Positions 54,377 through 63,651 of a stretch of 64,000 bases of DNA are shown here, one piece after another. Location: NCBI GenBank assembly GCA_032622095.1, contig CP136062.1:159772875-159836874 (forward strand), in the 5' to 3' direction. The DNA is from Siphonodentalium dalli. Lineage: Eukaryota; Mollusca; Scaphopoda; Gadilida; Siphonodentaliidae. The position numbers and the translations under genes were made by a program. Under the pieces are notes generated by a model, which saw nothing but the letters and a program-made list of their open reading frames with translations, did not search any database and had not been told where the DNA came from. Numbering within the stretch: the first letter of the stretch is position 1; each line of letters begins with the position of its first letter.

Positions 54377-54958
54377 GGTAAGTCATGTTGAATTTTATTT
54401 TATATTATTTATATATGTTATTGTTATTATTATATGTATGTTTTAATACACCTACAATAATGTGTATATCATCATGACAATATGTACATAATTAATACAA
54501 GTACATGTATTGAATTAAATTTTTTTTTTTTTTTTTTTCATAAACATTATTGTTGTTTCTGAACATTCCCGGAATATATCTTTAAAAGTAATACATTCAT
54601 TTTAAAACAATAATTATTTTATAACATTAATAATAAATGCATTTTGTCTTCATAACAAAACATCATTTAGTCTATTTGTTTTGAGCTTAACTGTATTCAC
54701 CTCCATATCTGGTCAGTTTTGTGCACTTAATCTGTCTTGCTGTCCTAATTATATGACTCCACTGCAGTATTTTATCAATGCTTTAATCCCCTAACAAAGG
54801 CAGCCTTGGGCAGGTGGCCTGTTTTACTTCATAATCCTGATTATGTCATTGTGTGTGATTTACAACCCTAGCTGGCTTGATTGTTTTAATCCCGGCTATT
54901 AGTATGTAGGTAAATTATACATAATGATGCATCTTAATGTTAATTATTTTTGTTTCAG

Positions 54959-55127
54959 CGGAAACATAGGGATCAATATGAGCGCCCTCTTCAGTTTCAT
55001 GGATGAAGTGCCAACTACACCGATCCTCACAACTGACAGTGATGAGGTTACGAAATATCTGCAGGAACCGTGCGTGCCCAGTGATACCAGTCCACTCACA
55101 TACTGGCGACTTCAGGGGCACGAATAA
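54959..55127 (+). pseudogene. hAT transposase remnant: finger end joined to C-terminal scrap
   Basis: After acceptor TTTTGTTTCAG the finger frame RKHRDQYERPLQFHG hits a stop. The other frame gives DEVTKYLQEPCVPSDT and SPLTYWRLQ, which looks like the start of the hAT C-terminal dimerisation domain (D-P-L-x-W-W). The catalytic core between them is missing, marking an internal deletion of the kind that produces non-autonomous copies. Confidence 0.7.
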
Positions 55128-56535
55128 CATCATACTAAACAGTCTTTGCAAAATATTGCGGCGCACATTTTTTAACTCATACATGTAGTATATTAAAAAT
55201 GATGCCCCCCCCCCACTTTTTTGTAGCTTCCGCCGCCCCTGGGCGACTTAATTGTACAAACTTTCCTGGGTTAAGCCTGCTAGCTGCAATTCGAATGAAT
55301 GATGATGGTCAGGTGTAACCACCACATCAAATGAACAATTTGTGCTCTACATGTAGTTGTTGTTTTATTGTTTTGTTTACATTGTTTCACTGTGTTACAT
55401 TAATTTGCTTTTATATTTTATGTATATCAATAAAGTTCGTCAAACACAAATGACTTTCCTCCTTGAAGCTCTTCCCGAATCCCGATTTTCATTAACCAAA
55501 TGTAATTGTTATTGTAATTGTAATTGAACCAATGTAATTGTAATTGTAATTAATTACATTGCATTTCCAATGTAATTGTAATTGACATATTTCAATGTAA
55601 TTGTAATTGTAATTAATTACATTTCAATGTAATTGACCCAACCCTGGCCATAACTCTATCAAATTTTATTGGGCCAGGCTGGTTTTCGAAATCGTCCAGG
55701 ATATTATTGGAAGACACTTATATACCAAATTTTAGTTGAATCGGATGACGTTTGTTGAAGTTATCGCGCTAACGAGCTGAAAATTCGTGAAAAATGACTA
55801 ATTAAGGGCCATAACTCTATCAAATTTTATCGGACCTGGCCGGTTTTTGAACTCGACCGAGATATTCTTGGGAGACACCTAAATACCAAATTTCAATCAA
55901 ATCGGATAACGTTTGTTGAAGTTATCGCGCTAACGAGCTGAAAATTCGTGAAAAATGACTAATTAAGGGCCATAACTCTATCAAATTTTATCGGAAGTGG
56001 CCGGTTTTCGAACTCGACCGAGATATTCTTGGGAGACACCTATATACCAAATTTTAATCAAATCGGATAATGTTTGTTGAAGTTATCGCGCTAACGAGCT
56101 GAAAATTCGTGAAAAATGACTAATTAAGGGCCATAACTCTATCAAATTTTATCGGACCAGGCCGGTTTTCGAACTCATCCGAGATATTATTGGGAGACAC
56201 CTATATACCAAATTTCAATCAAATCGGATAACGTTTGTTGAAGTTATCGCGCTAACGAGCTGAAAATTCAAAGGGCCATAACTCTGTAATAAATGTGCGG
56301 ACGAACCCGATTTTTTGTCTGCAGCTTACGTGCATGGATATGTACTCACACACCAAAATTTTAATCCGTCAATAAACGGTTGAGTTATAAGCAAAACACG
56401 TCGCCCGCCCGCCGCCCACCGTCCCTCATCAAACTATAAGTCGAGTTTTGGAAAAAAACTCGACTAATAAAAGCAGACTAGGATCTGTAATAGCTGTAGA
56501 ACAGCTATCAGTACATAGACAACAGTTAACTCTTC

Positions 56536-56789
56536 CAAGCCTTGAAATAGTGTGTCTGTCATTTGCAGAATGAGGTCCCCAGAGGGTGAATTTAGTGATG
56601 CTACCCCGCATAGCGGGCTAGCATCACCAAATTCAACCTCTGGGGACATCATTCTGCTTACACCTCAGCAGAATGAGGTTCCCAGAGGGTGAATTTGGTG
56701 ATGCTAGCCCGCTATGCAGGGTAGCATCACTAAATTCACCCTCTGGGGACCTCATTCTGCAAATGACAGACACACTATTTCAAGGCTTG
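56536..56789 (+). mobile_element. Family A short form (254 bp), copy 3
   Basis: CAAGCCTTGAAATAGTG to CACTATTTCAAGGCTTG with perfect AACTCTTC duplications (56,528-56,535 and 56,790-56,797). Linker TTACACCTCA joins the two hairpins. Confidence 0.95.
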
Positions 56790-56814
56790 AACTCTTCTGA
56801 GTAGTACGTGGTTT

Positions 56815-56945
56815 TTCTCCTCAAGTGAGATGTGGAGGATTATTTTTACGAGGCGCTAGCTGAATGAGAATAATCCTCGCTTCTCACGAGGAGAAACGAG
56901 AGGCCGATCATGATCGGCAGATGTTAACCCATCCCTTGGCGATAG
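56815..56945 (+). repeat. Hairpin and shared GGCCGATCATGATCGGCAG repeat
   Basis: TTTCTCCTCAAGTGAGA ... AGGATTATTTTTACGAGGCG and its mirror AATAATCCTCGCTTCTCACG/AGGAGAAA form a hairpin. The right part equals the repeat at 20,400-20,460. Confidence 0.6.
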
Positions 56946-57054
56946 TAAATTACTATGATCTGAATCATAATGAGAGTTTTGATGTTGAATTATAGAGTAT
57001 ACTGTTATATACTATTATAGACAAAATGTACATAACACAAATTATTGGAATTTA

Positions 57055-57260
57055 TGGGTCACTCGCATTTATATAAGAGAATGCACTGGTACAGGATCTG
57101 TAATGCTGCACCACCACAGCCTTGGGTTAAATGTGAAAAGGTGACCTGCACATGGACTACTTGGATTAAGAGAGTCCAATTTAAGTTTACAATGATATTT
57201 TAGGCTGTTGAAGCTTTATTTGGGACGTTTTTGGCCGTTTTGTTGGGTAAAGGGTTAATG
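57055..57260 (+). mobile_element. Family B remnant
   Basis: A half hairpin (CACTCGCATTTATATAAGAG) and the right arm with TTTTAGGCTGTTGAAGCTTT and TGTTGGGTAAAGGGTTAA survive; the left end is missing. Confidence 0.7.
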
Positions 57261-57300
57261 CAGCTCCCGTCATGAACCTTAGGTTTAAAATAGAACTTAC

Positions 57301-57370
57301 ATTTACTCTTGATGTCAAAATCGTCGTTTTCGTATTCCATCTCGGTGTCTGAGTCTATTTCATCCGGAGC
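57301..57370 (-). CDS. CTNNA: Alpha-catenin exon, acidic linker
   Basis: Acceptor CTCTTGTTACAG, donor GTAAGTTC; 23 codons plus one base. It reads APDEIDSDTEMEYENDDFDI then KSK and matches the acidic linker between the M region and actin-binding domain. The Ser before Asp-Thr-Glu is a good casein kinase 2 site, in the place of the vertebrate phospho-serine. Confidence 0.95.
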
Positions 57371-57394
57371 CTGTAACAAGAGAGCAATGTGGAA

Positions 57395-57725
57395 AAGTCA
57401 ATTAACTTCATCTTCTGAGTAGTATCTATAGTCACAAATTAACATTGATTTTAGTAACTTTTTCCCTTCTGAGAAGTTTTTATATCCCCTAATTTGCAAA
57501 AGATAAAATGCTCAATCGAGGTGACTAATGTGTGAACGTCGCCAACTTCAAATGGGTAAACTTCGATCTGATCCTAGGTCTCCCATAGCAGTTGAGGCCT
57601 AAGCAGAATGAGGTTGCCAAAGGGTGAATTTAGTGATGCTACCCCACCATGCAGGATAGCGTCACTAAATTCACCCTCTGGGGATCTCATTCTGCTAATG
57701 ACAGACACTATTTGCAGCCTTGTAT
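57395..57725 (-). mobile_element. Family A long form, truncated
   Basis: The spacer and one hairpin (57,603-57,697) remain, ending GACAGACACTATTTGCAGCC. The opposite hairpin and end are lost; the spacer begins only 25 bases from the exon. Confidence 0.75.
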
Positions 57726-57956
57726 TTAGTGAAGAATGGTTTAACCAAGGAAACTATGATACTTTATCTAACTTGGGCTATGGACTAATAATTGAGATAT
57801 TTTCAAATATCAGCCAAGTTTTGAAGACGAAGGAATAATTTGTTTCCATACTAACATACTTTATCGAAGGAAATTTTGAAGAATCCTAAAAAAGTGGTAT
57901 TAGTAGTGCTGTAAAATAGTGTTTTTGAGGATAAATTTATTCTAGATATATCTTAC

Positions 57957-58108
57957 CCTGTTCATGAGAACTGCTTGTCGTATATCTCTGACGCCATCGT
58001 ACACGAGCCGCGTAGCATCGATGAATTCATTCTCATTCACCTCAAGCTGAGGCTGGGAGGCGAGAGCATCAACAGCCTTCTCCACATTATCAGCAAAATT
58101 TGGCATCA
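57957..58108 (-). CDS. CTNNA: Alpha-catenin exon, NEFIDATRLVYDG
   Basis: Acceptor TTGTTTTACAG, donor GTAAGATA; two bases complete the split Val, then 50 codons. It reads MPNFADNVEKAVDALASQPQ and NENEFIDATRLVYDGVRDIR. This is the end of the M region, where ENEFIDxxRLVYDGxRDIR is highly conserved. Confidence 0.97.
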
Positions 58109-58126
58109 CTGTAAAACAAATAATGT

Positions 58127-58319
58127 TGTTAAAGCGGGTTAAAGCGGGTTAGCATCACCAAATTCACCCTCTGGGAACCTCATTCCGCTGAGGTGTAAGC
58201 AGAATGAGGTCCCAGAGGGTGAATTTGGTGATGCTAGCCCGCTATGCGGGGTAGCATCACTAAATTCACCCTCTAGGGACCTCATTCTGCAAATGACAGG
58301 CACACTATTTCAAGGCTTG
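58127..58319 (+). mobile_element. Family A short form, left end lost
   Basis: Half of hairpin 1 (from AGCATCACCAAATTCACC), the linker and all of hairpin 2 remain, ending CACACTATTTCAAGGCTTG at 58,319. AAAGCGGGTT is duplicated at the break. Confidence 0.85.
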
Positions 58320-58700
58320 ATCATAGTAGTGAACATCCATGCCAAATCTCATTCCGATTCGACAACCGGTGTTTGAGATATCTGCTCGGAGGGACAAAAA
58401 AAACAAAACATTTCCAGTTAAACAAAGATGAATAACTCTTAGAACGGAAAATCTGGAAAAAATACTCTGTTGAATGCCCTCATAGTAGTGAACATCCATA
58501 ACAAATTTCATTCATATCCGACAACCAGTGTTTGAGATATCTGGATGGATGGATGGATGGATGGACGGATGGATGGACAGTTGGAAGGACGGACTGATGG
58601 AAAAACAGAGGGATAAATGTCCGGACGGACAGACGAGATCAATCCAGAATACCCCCTATTCTACTCGAGAGTGGGGGTATAACAATATATGTACCCCCTA
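58320..58700 (+). mobile_element. Pearl/Helentron-like element, GTAGTGAACATCCATG type
   Basis: Two diverged units (CATAGTAGTGAACATCCAT, GTGTTTGAGATATCTG) precede a GGAT/GGAC tetranucleotide run (58,539-58,635). AGATCAATCCAGAATACCCC and the terminal hairpin follow. Confidence 0.72.
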
Positions 58701-58945
58701 TTGTACTCGCGAGTGGGGGTATAACAATATACCCCCTATTCTACTTTAGAGTGGGTGTATAACAATATCGAACAAGAACACCGGGATACGGCGTGGTATG
58801 GCCCTAGAAGAACAATGGTGCCTAAGAAGGCTTACAATTCTACAGAGGGGATAACAATATATATACCCCCTATTCTACTCGAGAGTGGGGGTATAACAAT
58901 ATATATACCCCCTATTCTACTCGAGAGTGGGGGTATAATATAAGT
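58645..58945 (+). repeat. Tandem array of a terminal hairpin
   Basis: CCCCCTATTCTACTCGAGAG with flanking TATA and GGGGGTATAACAATATAT recurs five times, at about 58,651, 58,692, 58,733, 58,867 and 58,906. Each unit is the 3' hairpin that ends pearl-like elements here (compare 47,925-47,952). Confidence 0.85.
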
Positions 58946-59009
58946 TACACGGCTTGTTGATGGGGGATACGGTGTGGTATGCCCCGGTAGATGCTCGTAT
59001 CCCCCGAGG

Positions 59010-59655
59010 CGATAGCTACACGGGGCATACGAGATTGTTATGACCCGTGTAAAATCTGTCTTCTCTATATAGCGACGACAATTTTTGCGGGGTAATATCA
59101 ATTTTACATGGGGCATACGAGATTGTTATGACCTTGTAAAATCTGTCTTCTCTATATAGCGACACGACAATTTTTGCGGGGTAATATAAGTTTTACACGG
59201 GGCATACGAGATTGTTATGACCTTGTAAAATCTGTATTCTCTATATAGCGACGACAATTTTTGCGGGGTAATATCACTTTTACACGGGGCATACGAGATT
59301 GTTATGACCCGTGTATAATCTGTCTTCTCTATATAGCGACGACAATTTTTGCGGGGTAATATCAGTTTTACACGGGGCATACGAGATTGTTATGACCCGT
59401 GTAAAATCTGTCTTCTCTATATAGCGACGACAATTTTTGCGGGGTAATATAAGTTTTACACGGGGCATACGAGATTGTTTTGACCTTGTAAAATCTGTCT
59501 TCTCTATATAGCGACGACAATTTTTGCGGGGTAATATCACTTTTACACGGGGCATACGAGATTGTTATGACCCGTGTAAAATCTGTCTTCTCTATATAGC
59601 GACGACAATTTTTGCGGGGTAATATCACTTTTACACGGGGCATACGAGATTGTAT
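59010..59655 (+). repeat. 88-bp satellite, about seven to eight units
   Basis: ACGGGGCATACGAGATTGTT, CTTCTCTATATAGCGACGAC and AATTTTTGCGGGGTAATATC recur with a period of 88 (one 87/89). Because 88 is not a multiple of three, the long repetitive minus-strand frames drift and are not genes. Confidence 0.95.
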
Positions 59656-59735
59656 GGGAGACTTGCATATATAAGAGAATGCATTGGTACAGGGTTTTTT
59701 TTAATTTCAGGAAGGTCCAGTCATGGAAGTGTTAA
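59656..59735 (+). mobile_element. Family B fragment
   Basis: Right half only: TATATAAGAGAATGCATTGG, ACAGGG, then CAGTCATGGAAGTGTTAAG. It directly follows the satellite array. Confidence 0.75.
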
Positions 59736-59820
59736 GACAGCTTTAATTAACATAATTAATGGTGTAACTGAAACAAGTTCAATTAATCTTAAATGTGATC
59801 TGTTAAATAATCATACAAAC

Positions 59821-60021
59821 CTTGGTCCTTGAGCATGACGACTGCCTCCATAACTCGATCAACGTATGGTGCGGGTTCATAATTATCCATCTCGGCTGTG
59901 ACGACATTACACACTCTCGCTGAGCGACCTCGGATCGCTCCGGCCGTCCGATCGAGAGCATCGGCGTCGCCTTCCTGGAGAGCTATCACACATTTATTGA
60001 CGTCCTCTAGAATGTGGTTCT
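59821..60021 (-). CDS. CTNNA: Alpha-catenin exon, NHILEDVNKCVIALQ
   Basis: Acceptor ATCTTTTCAG, donor GTTTGTATG; two bases complete a split Glu, 66 codons, one trailing base. It reads NHILEDVNKCVIALQEGDAD, LDRTAGAIRGRSARV and TAEMDNYEPAPYVDRV. These are the M-region helices that bind vinculin and related partners in the family's larger fold. Confidence 0.98.
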
Positions 60022-60727
60022 CTGAAAAGATTCACAGATGACATTTAGAATTTAAGTAATCCCTATATTACACTCCCGCTAAGGGCACTATTATATAAAT
60101 ATTGCGCAGCTTGAAGTTGACTATAATGTCAAACAATTCACAATCAGATCACGTTAACTGGCTAACAATTTAATACTTTTTCTACCGAAAGCAAAGTTAA
60201 GATTCTTTTTGAAATTTGGTGCAAACTTAGGGAATTGACAAAAAATATCGAAGCGATGTTGTGATCAGTGAACACAGGAACTGGATAAATCCTCACAGCA
60301 AACATAAAGAATTTGTTTAGGATCATTTATTGTGCTCTAGTTGTCTATTACAAAGACATTTCAGACAAACAATGTTGAACTTTTCCACCGATGCGGAGAT
60401 GACTTTCAAATTACCTCCCCGAAATAGCATGCATGCCAAAAAAATATTTCTGGATTTCGCCAGCGATAGTGGGTGTGCTAAAATCAGGAAGCCGACTGTC
60501 TTGTTGCCATGGAAATATCGTAAATAGTGAATGTGAAGCAACCTATCACAATCATCACAAATTTGTGGATCAGGCTTAGATAGTCACTTGAGATAAAATT
60601 TTCTACGATGTTGCATGACTCCATGTTGTAAATCCATGTATAAATCACTGTGGTCTTGAAACTAATATGAAGTCAAATACGCTTGACGGTTTTCAGGAAA
60701 TATAAATATAAGCAGATGACAGACAGA
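60022..60727. other. Intron without recognised elements
   Basis: No repeat or exon was identified. Confidence 0.5.
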
Positions 60728-61117
60728 TTAACCCTTTACCCAACAGTAGGGCCCTGTGCCAATGCATTCTCTTATATATGCGAGTCGACCATAGGTCGCC
60801 TCGCATATATAAGAGAATACATTGGCTTAACACATTAAAAATTATAAAATTGTTAAAGATTGTAAGAAAAAATGGTAAAAAAAGATTTTTTTTAGGCCAA
60901 TGCATTCTCTTATATATGCGAGGCGACCTATGGTCGACTCGCATATATAAGAGAATGCATTGGCACAGGGTATAACTGTAACTATCACAATGTGGTCAAG
61001 GAGCCGGTTCCAATGATATCCATATTTGTATGGTTCTATTGAGACAGACCGAAGATATTTTAGGCTGTTGAAGCTTTACTTGGCCGGTTTTGGCCGGTTT
61101 GTTGGGTAAAGGGTTAA
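60728..61117 (+). mobile_element. Family B (TTAA fold-back), CCCAACA ends, copy 2
   Basis: TTAACCCTTTACCCAACAG to TGTTGGGTAAAGGGTTAA, 390 bp, with two mirrored hairpins (60,760-60,830 and 60,897-60,965). Nearly identical to copies at 35,555 and 62,274. Confidence 0.92.
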
Positions 61118-61129
61118 CGGATAATACAG

Positions 61130-61230
61130 GAGGATTATAATTGTTGAATGATTCTTATTCATTGGTGGGAAATGTTCACATACTAAGTTTGATATCCACT
61201 GTTCGTTGAACTTATTATCTGAATATTTCC
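61130..61230. repeat. Family F fragment
   Basis: TTCATTGGTGGGAAATGTTC and GTTGAACTTATTATCTGAAT match the inner hairpin of 35,039-35,304. Confidence 0.6.
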
Positions 61231-61236
61231 TAAGGG

Positions 61237-61682
61237 CAAGCCTGCAAATAGCGTGTCTGTCATTTGCAGAATGAGGTCCCCAGAGGGTGAATTTAGTGAT
61301 GCTATTCCGCACAACGGGCTAGCATCACCTTATTCACCCTCTGGAAACCTCATTCTGCTTAGGCCTCATCTTCTGGGAAGTATCTATTGTATCAAATTAA
61401 CATTGGTTTTAGTTACTTTTTCCATTCTGGGAAGTTTCTATATCCCCCTAATTTGCACAAGATAAAATTCATAATCGAGGTGCCCAATGGGTGAACATCA
61501 CCAACTTCAACTGGGAACTTCAATCTGATCCTAGGTTTCCCATAGCAGTTGAAGGCCTAAGCAGAATGAGGTCCCCAGAGGGAGAATTTAGTGATGCTAG
61601 CCCGCTTTGCGGGATAGCGTCACTAAATTCCCCCTCTGGGGACCTCATTCTGCAAATGACAGACACGCTATTTGCAGGCCTG
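61237..61682 (+). mobile_element. Family A long form (446 bp), intact
   Basis: CAAGCCTGCAAATAGCG to CGCTATTTGCAGGCCTG, flanked by perfect CCTAAGGG duplications (61,229-61,236 and 61,683-61,690). Two complete hairpins and the long spacer; the best full-length long form. Confidence 0.95.
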
Positions 61683-61714
61683 CCTAAGGGAACAACCAGG
61701 GACCAGCCAACAGG

Positions 61715-62035
61715 GCGACTTGAGAGACATCTTCTCCGTAAATTGTGCCACTTCTCCCTATTTTCGTCCCAGGGAGAAGTGAATTCTCTCTCATCTACCA
61801 GTATGCATATGTTCCAACAGCATATTTAAACTGTATTTTCCCAATTATAATGGTGTAATTACTCATTATCATGGTTTTATAAATTCGTTATAGTATTGCA
61901 TAAAACTTAGTGGATCATAGCAGGTGATATAGGGGTGTAAATTGAACTTGAGTCATTATGAATTCTCCTTGATAACAGTCCACTTCTCCCTAATATCAAA
62001 TAGGGAGAAGTGACTTCTCCCAACTTGAAACCTCT
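61715..62035 (+). mobile_element. Fold-back element with GGGAGAAG hairpins, copy 2
   Basis: CACTTCTCCCTATTTTCGTC, GGGAGAAGTG at the left and the pair CACTTCTCCCTA/TAGGGAGAAGTG at the right match 30,085-30,410. Confidence 0.65.
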
Positions 62036-62273
62036 TGGCTGATCTTGGCAAACAACTTGTAATTCTTTCTGTTTTTTTGTTTTTCATTATTGTTATCAGC
62101 TATTCAAACAATAAGGTTTTGTATAAACATGTAGAAAGTTTAGATTCCACTTTAGCTGTTAACGAGCGCAAAAATAAGGTTAACTTGGAGACAAGCTTAA
62201 CTAGCTTTACTGAAGACAATTCAAAATTGAGCTTGAGCTTCGGGTATACGATGCATGAGAGATTTAACCCTTT

Positions 62274-62663
62274 ACCCAACAAACCGGCCAAAACCGGCCA
62301 AATAAAGCTTCAACAGCCTAAAATATCTTCGGTCTGTCTCAATAGAACCATACAAATATGGATATCATTGGAACCGGCTCCTTGACCACATTGTGATAGT
62401 TACAGTTAGCCCTGTGCCAATGCATTCTCTTATATATGCGAGTCGACCATAGGTCGCCTCGCATATATAAGAGAATGCATTGGCCTAAAAAAAAATCTTT
62501 TTTTAACACTTTTTACCATTTTTTCTTACATTCTTTAACAATTTTATAATTTTTAATGTGTTAAGCCAATGCATTCTCTTATATATGCGAGGCGACCTAT
62601 GGTCGACTCGCATATATAAGAGAATGCATTGGCACAGGGCCATTATGTTGGGTAAAGGGTTAA
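62274..62663 (-). mobile_element. Family B (TTAA fold-back), CCCAACA ends, copy 3, reversed
   Basis: Also 390 bp between TTAA sites. Read on the minus strand it matches 60,728-61,117 closely. Hairpins are at 62,415-62,483 and 62,569-62,637. Confidence 0.92.
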
Positions 62664-62852
62664 ATAAAACATATCCAAATGACTACCGTGTTTTATTTTC
62701 CAGATGTGAGCATGCAATTTGGTCAGATCATGTGTACAATTGTCAGAATGAATAGAATTCATACCCCTTGAATTTAGAAATGCCCTAACAATCTTTTCTT
62801 AACATCAGCAAGGTTTATAATCCGGGGACAGTCCCAGAGAATGTGCTCTTAC

Positions 62853-63009
62853 CTGATACAGCGAGGAAGTCAGCTATCGTTGTTATATCATCCACAGCCT
62901 CCGTCAAGAGTCGGACTTGCTTCTCCCAGGCGTCTTTGAATATCTCCATGTTCTCCAGGGCGACCTTGGAACGCGGTCTCGCAGCAAGAATCCTAGCTGC
63001 ATTGATTAC
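62853..63009 (-). CDS. CTNNA: Alpha-catenin exon, VINAARILAARP
   Basis: Acceptor CTTCTCCATGAAG, donor GTAAGAGC; 52 codons plus one base. It reads VINAARILAARPRSKVALEN, MEIFKDAWEKQVRLL and DDITTIADFLAVS, typical M-region sequence. This is the most 5' exon within the window; the open frame upstream is intronic. Confidence 0.97.
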
Positions 63010-63640
63010 CTTCATGGAGAAGACAAAAGTAGGGATCAATTAGTGAATCTTACATTAATCTCACATTCTCTCATTAATTACCTGCAGGAATGACGAGATG
63101 AAGGTTAAAATCGAAGAACTTATTTTACATTCCTGACAATTAGAGATTAAAATGATGCTTTTTTTTCTCTCACATAAACTCAGTTCCTCAGTTGGAAATT
63201 TGAAAGATTTGTTTCCACTAACAGTAAGCTGGTCATCTATGCTAAACTACAGATACATGATTTTGAAGGGAGAATATATCAAGTAAAAATTTATATATTT
63301 CTATTGTCCCTTTGGGAGCCTTTATTCAGCTTCGCACACATTTAGATCTTATAAATTTGTTGCAACCCCTTTGTGCACTTCGCGCACATTTTGATTGTTG
63401 AGACATTTAGATTTTTTTTTTAATCGATCCAGGGGTCTGGGAGAATATTTGGGTACAGACAGATCAGATAGACAGGTCCTATTCTATTATATATATATAT
63501 TTAATACATTCATAGCTTCATTAGTTCAAACAGAATCTTGTTTTTATTTGTACAGAATCTTGCAAAATTTGTCAAACAGCAATAGTATATGCTATTGTCC
63601 TTTTCTTGTCAATAATTGAATGGATTGACTGAATGCATCT
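63010..63640. other. Intron without recognised elements
   Basis: A short AT run at about 63,488-63,500 and a poly-T run near 63,411. The upstream exons are beyond the window. Confidence 0.5.
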
Positions 63641-63651
63641 ATGTAATCAGG

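Larger units (their letters stand above)
53969..55646 (+). mobile_element. Internally deleted hAT transposon
   Basis: Ends CAGGGTTGGGG and CCCAACCCTG are inverted. Flanks GCCATAAC at 53,961-53,968 and 55,647-55,654 are a perfect 8-bp duplication, as for hAT. Subterminal arrays of TGTAATTGAATGTAATTAA on both sides could be transposase sites. The interior keeps a BED-finger exon and a scrap of the C-terminal region only, so the copy is non-autonomous. It inserted into a pearl-like unit. Confidence 0.93.
53660..56460 (+). mobile_element. Pearl/Helentron-like element, GGGCCATAACTCTATC type
   Basis: Units of about 157 bp hold GACTAATTAAGGGCCATAAC, TCAAATTTTATCGGACC and GTTATCGCGCTAACGAGCTG; six or so survive, split by a hAT insertion at 53,969. 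It ends GCCCGCCCGCCGCCCACCGT and a 3' hairpin GTCGAGTTTT/AAAACTCGAC at about 56,430-56,465. Confidence 0.75.
29647..63009 (-). other. CTNNA: Alpha-catenin gene, 3' half (ten exons)
   Basis: Alpha-catenin links the cadherin/beta-catenin complex to F-actin at adherens junctions. Exons in transcription order are 63,009-62,853; 60,021-59,821; 58,108-57,957; 57,370-57,301; 52,555-52,333; 46,998-46,893; 45,269-45,135; 33,818-33,726; 32,228-32,208; 29,814-29,647. All have AG/GT borders, and phases fit throughout (1,326 nt, 441 residues plus stop). The encoded part covers the last M-region helices, an acidic Ser-rich linker and the vinculin-homology actin-binding domain, ending at the family's C-terminal basic segment. 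The family is about 900 residues long, so roughly the first half lies past the right edge. Which vertebrate paralogue it matches best cannot be judged here; invertebrates usually have one. Confidence 0.96.

Noticed and set aside
59126-59643. Repetitive minus-strand proteins with RKNCRRYIEKTDF
   Set aside because: These are translations of the 88-bp satellite, which drifts in frame and has no promoter or splice context.
59010-59655. CRISPR-like array
   Set aside because: The 88-bp units are contiguous without unique spacers, and the context is a eukaryotic intron.
62035-62385. 116-residue plus-strand protein with a hydrophobic N-terminus
   Set aside because: Its second half is the reversed family B element, and it overlaps an alpha-catenin intron; no sign of conservation.
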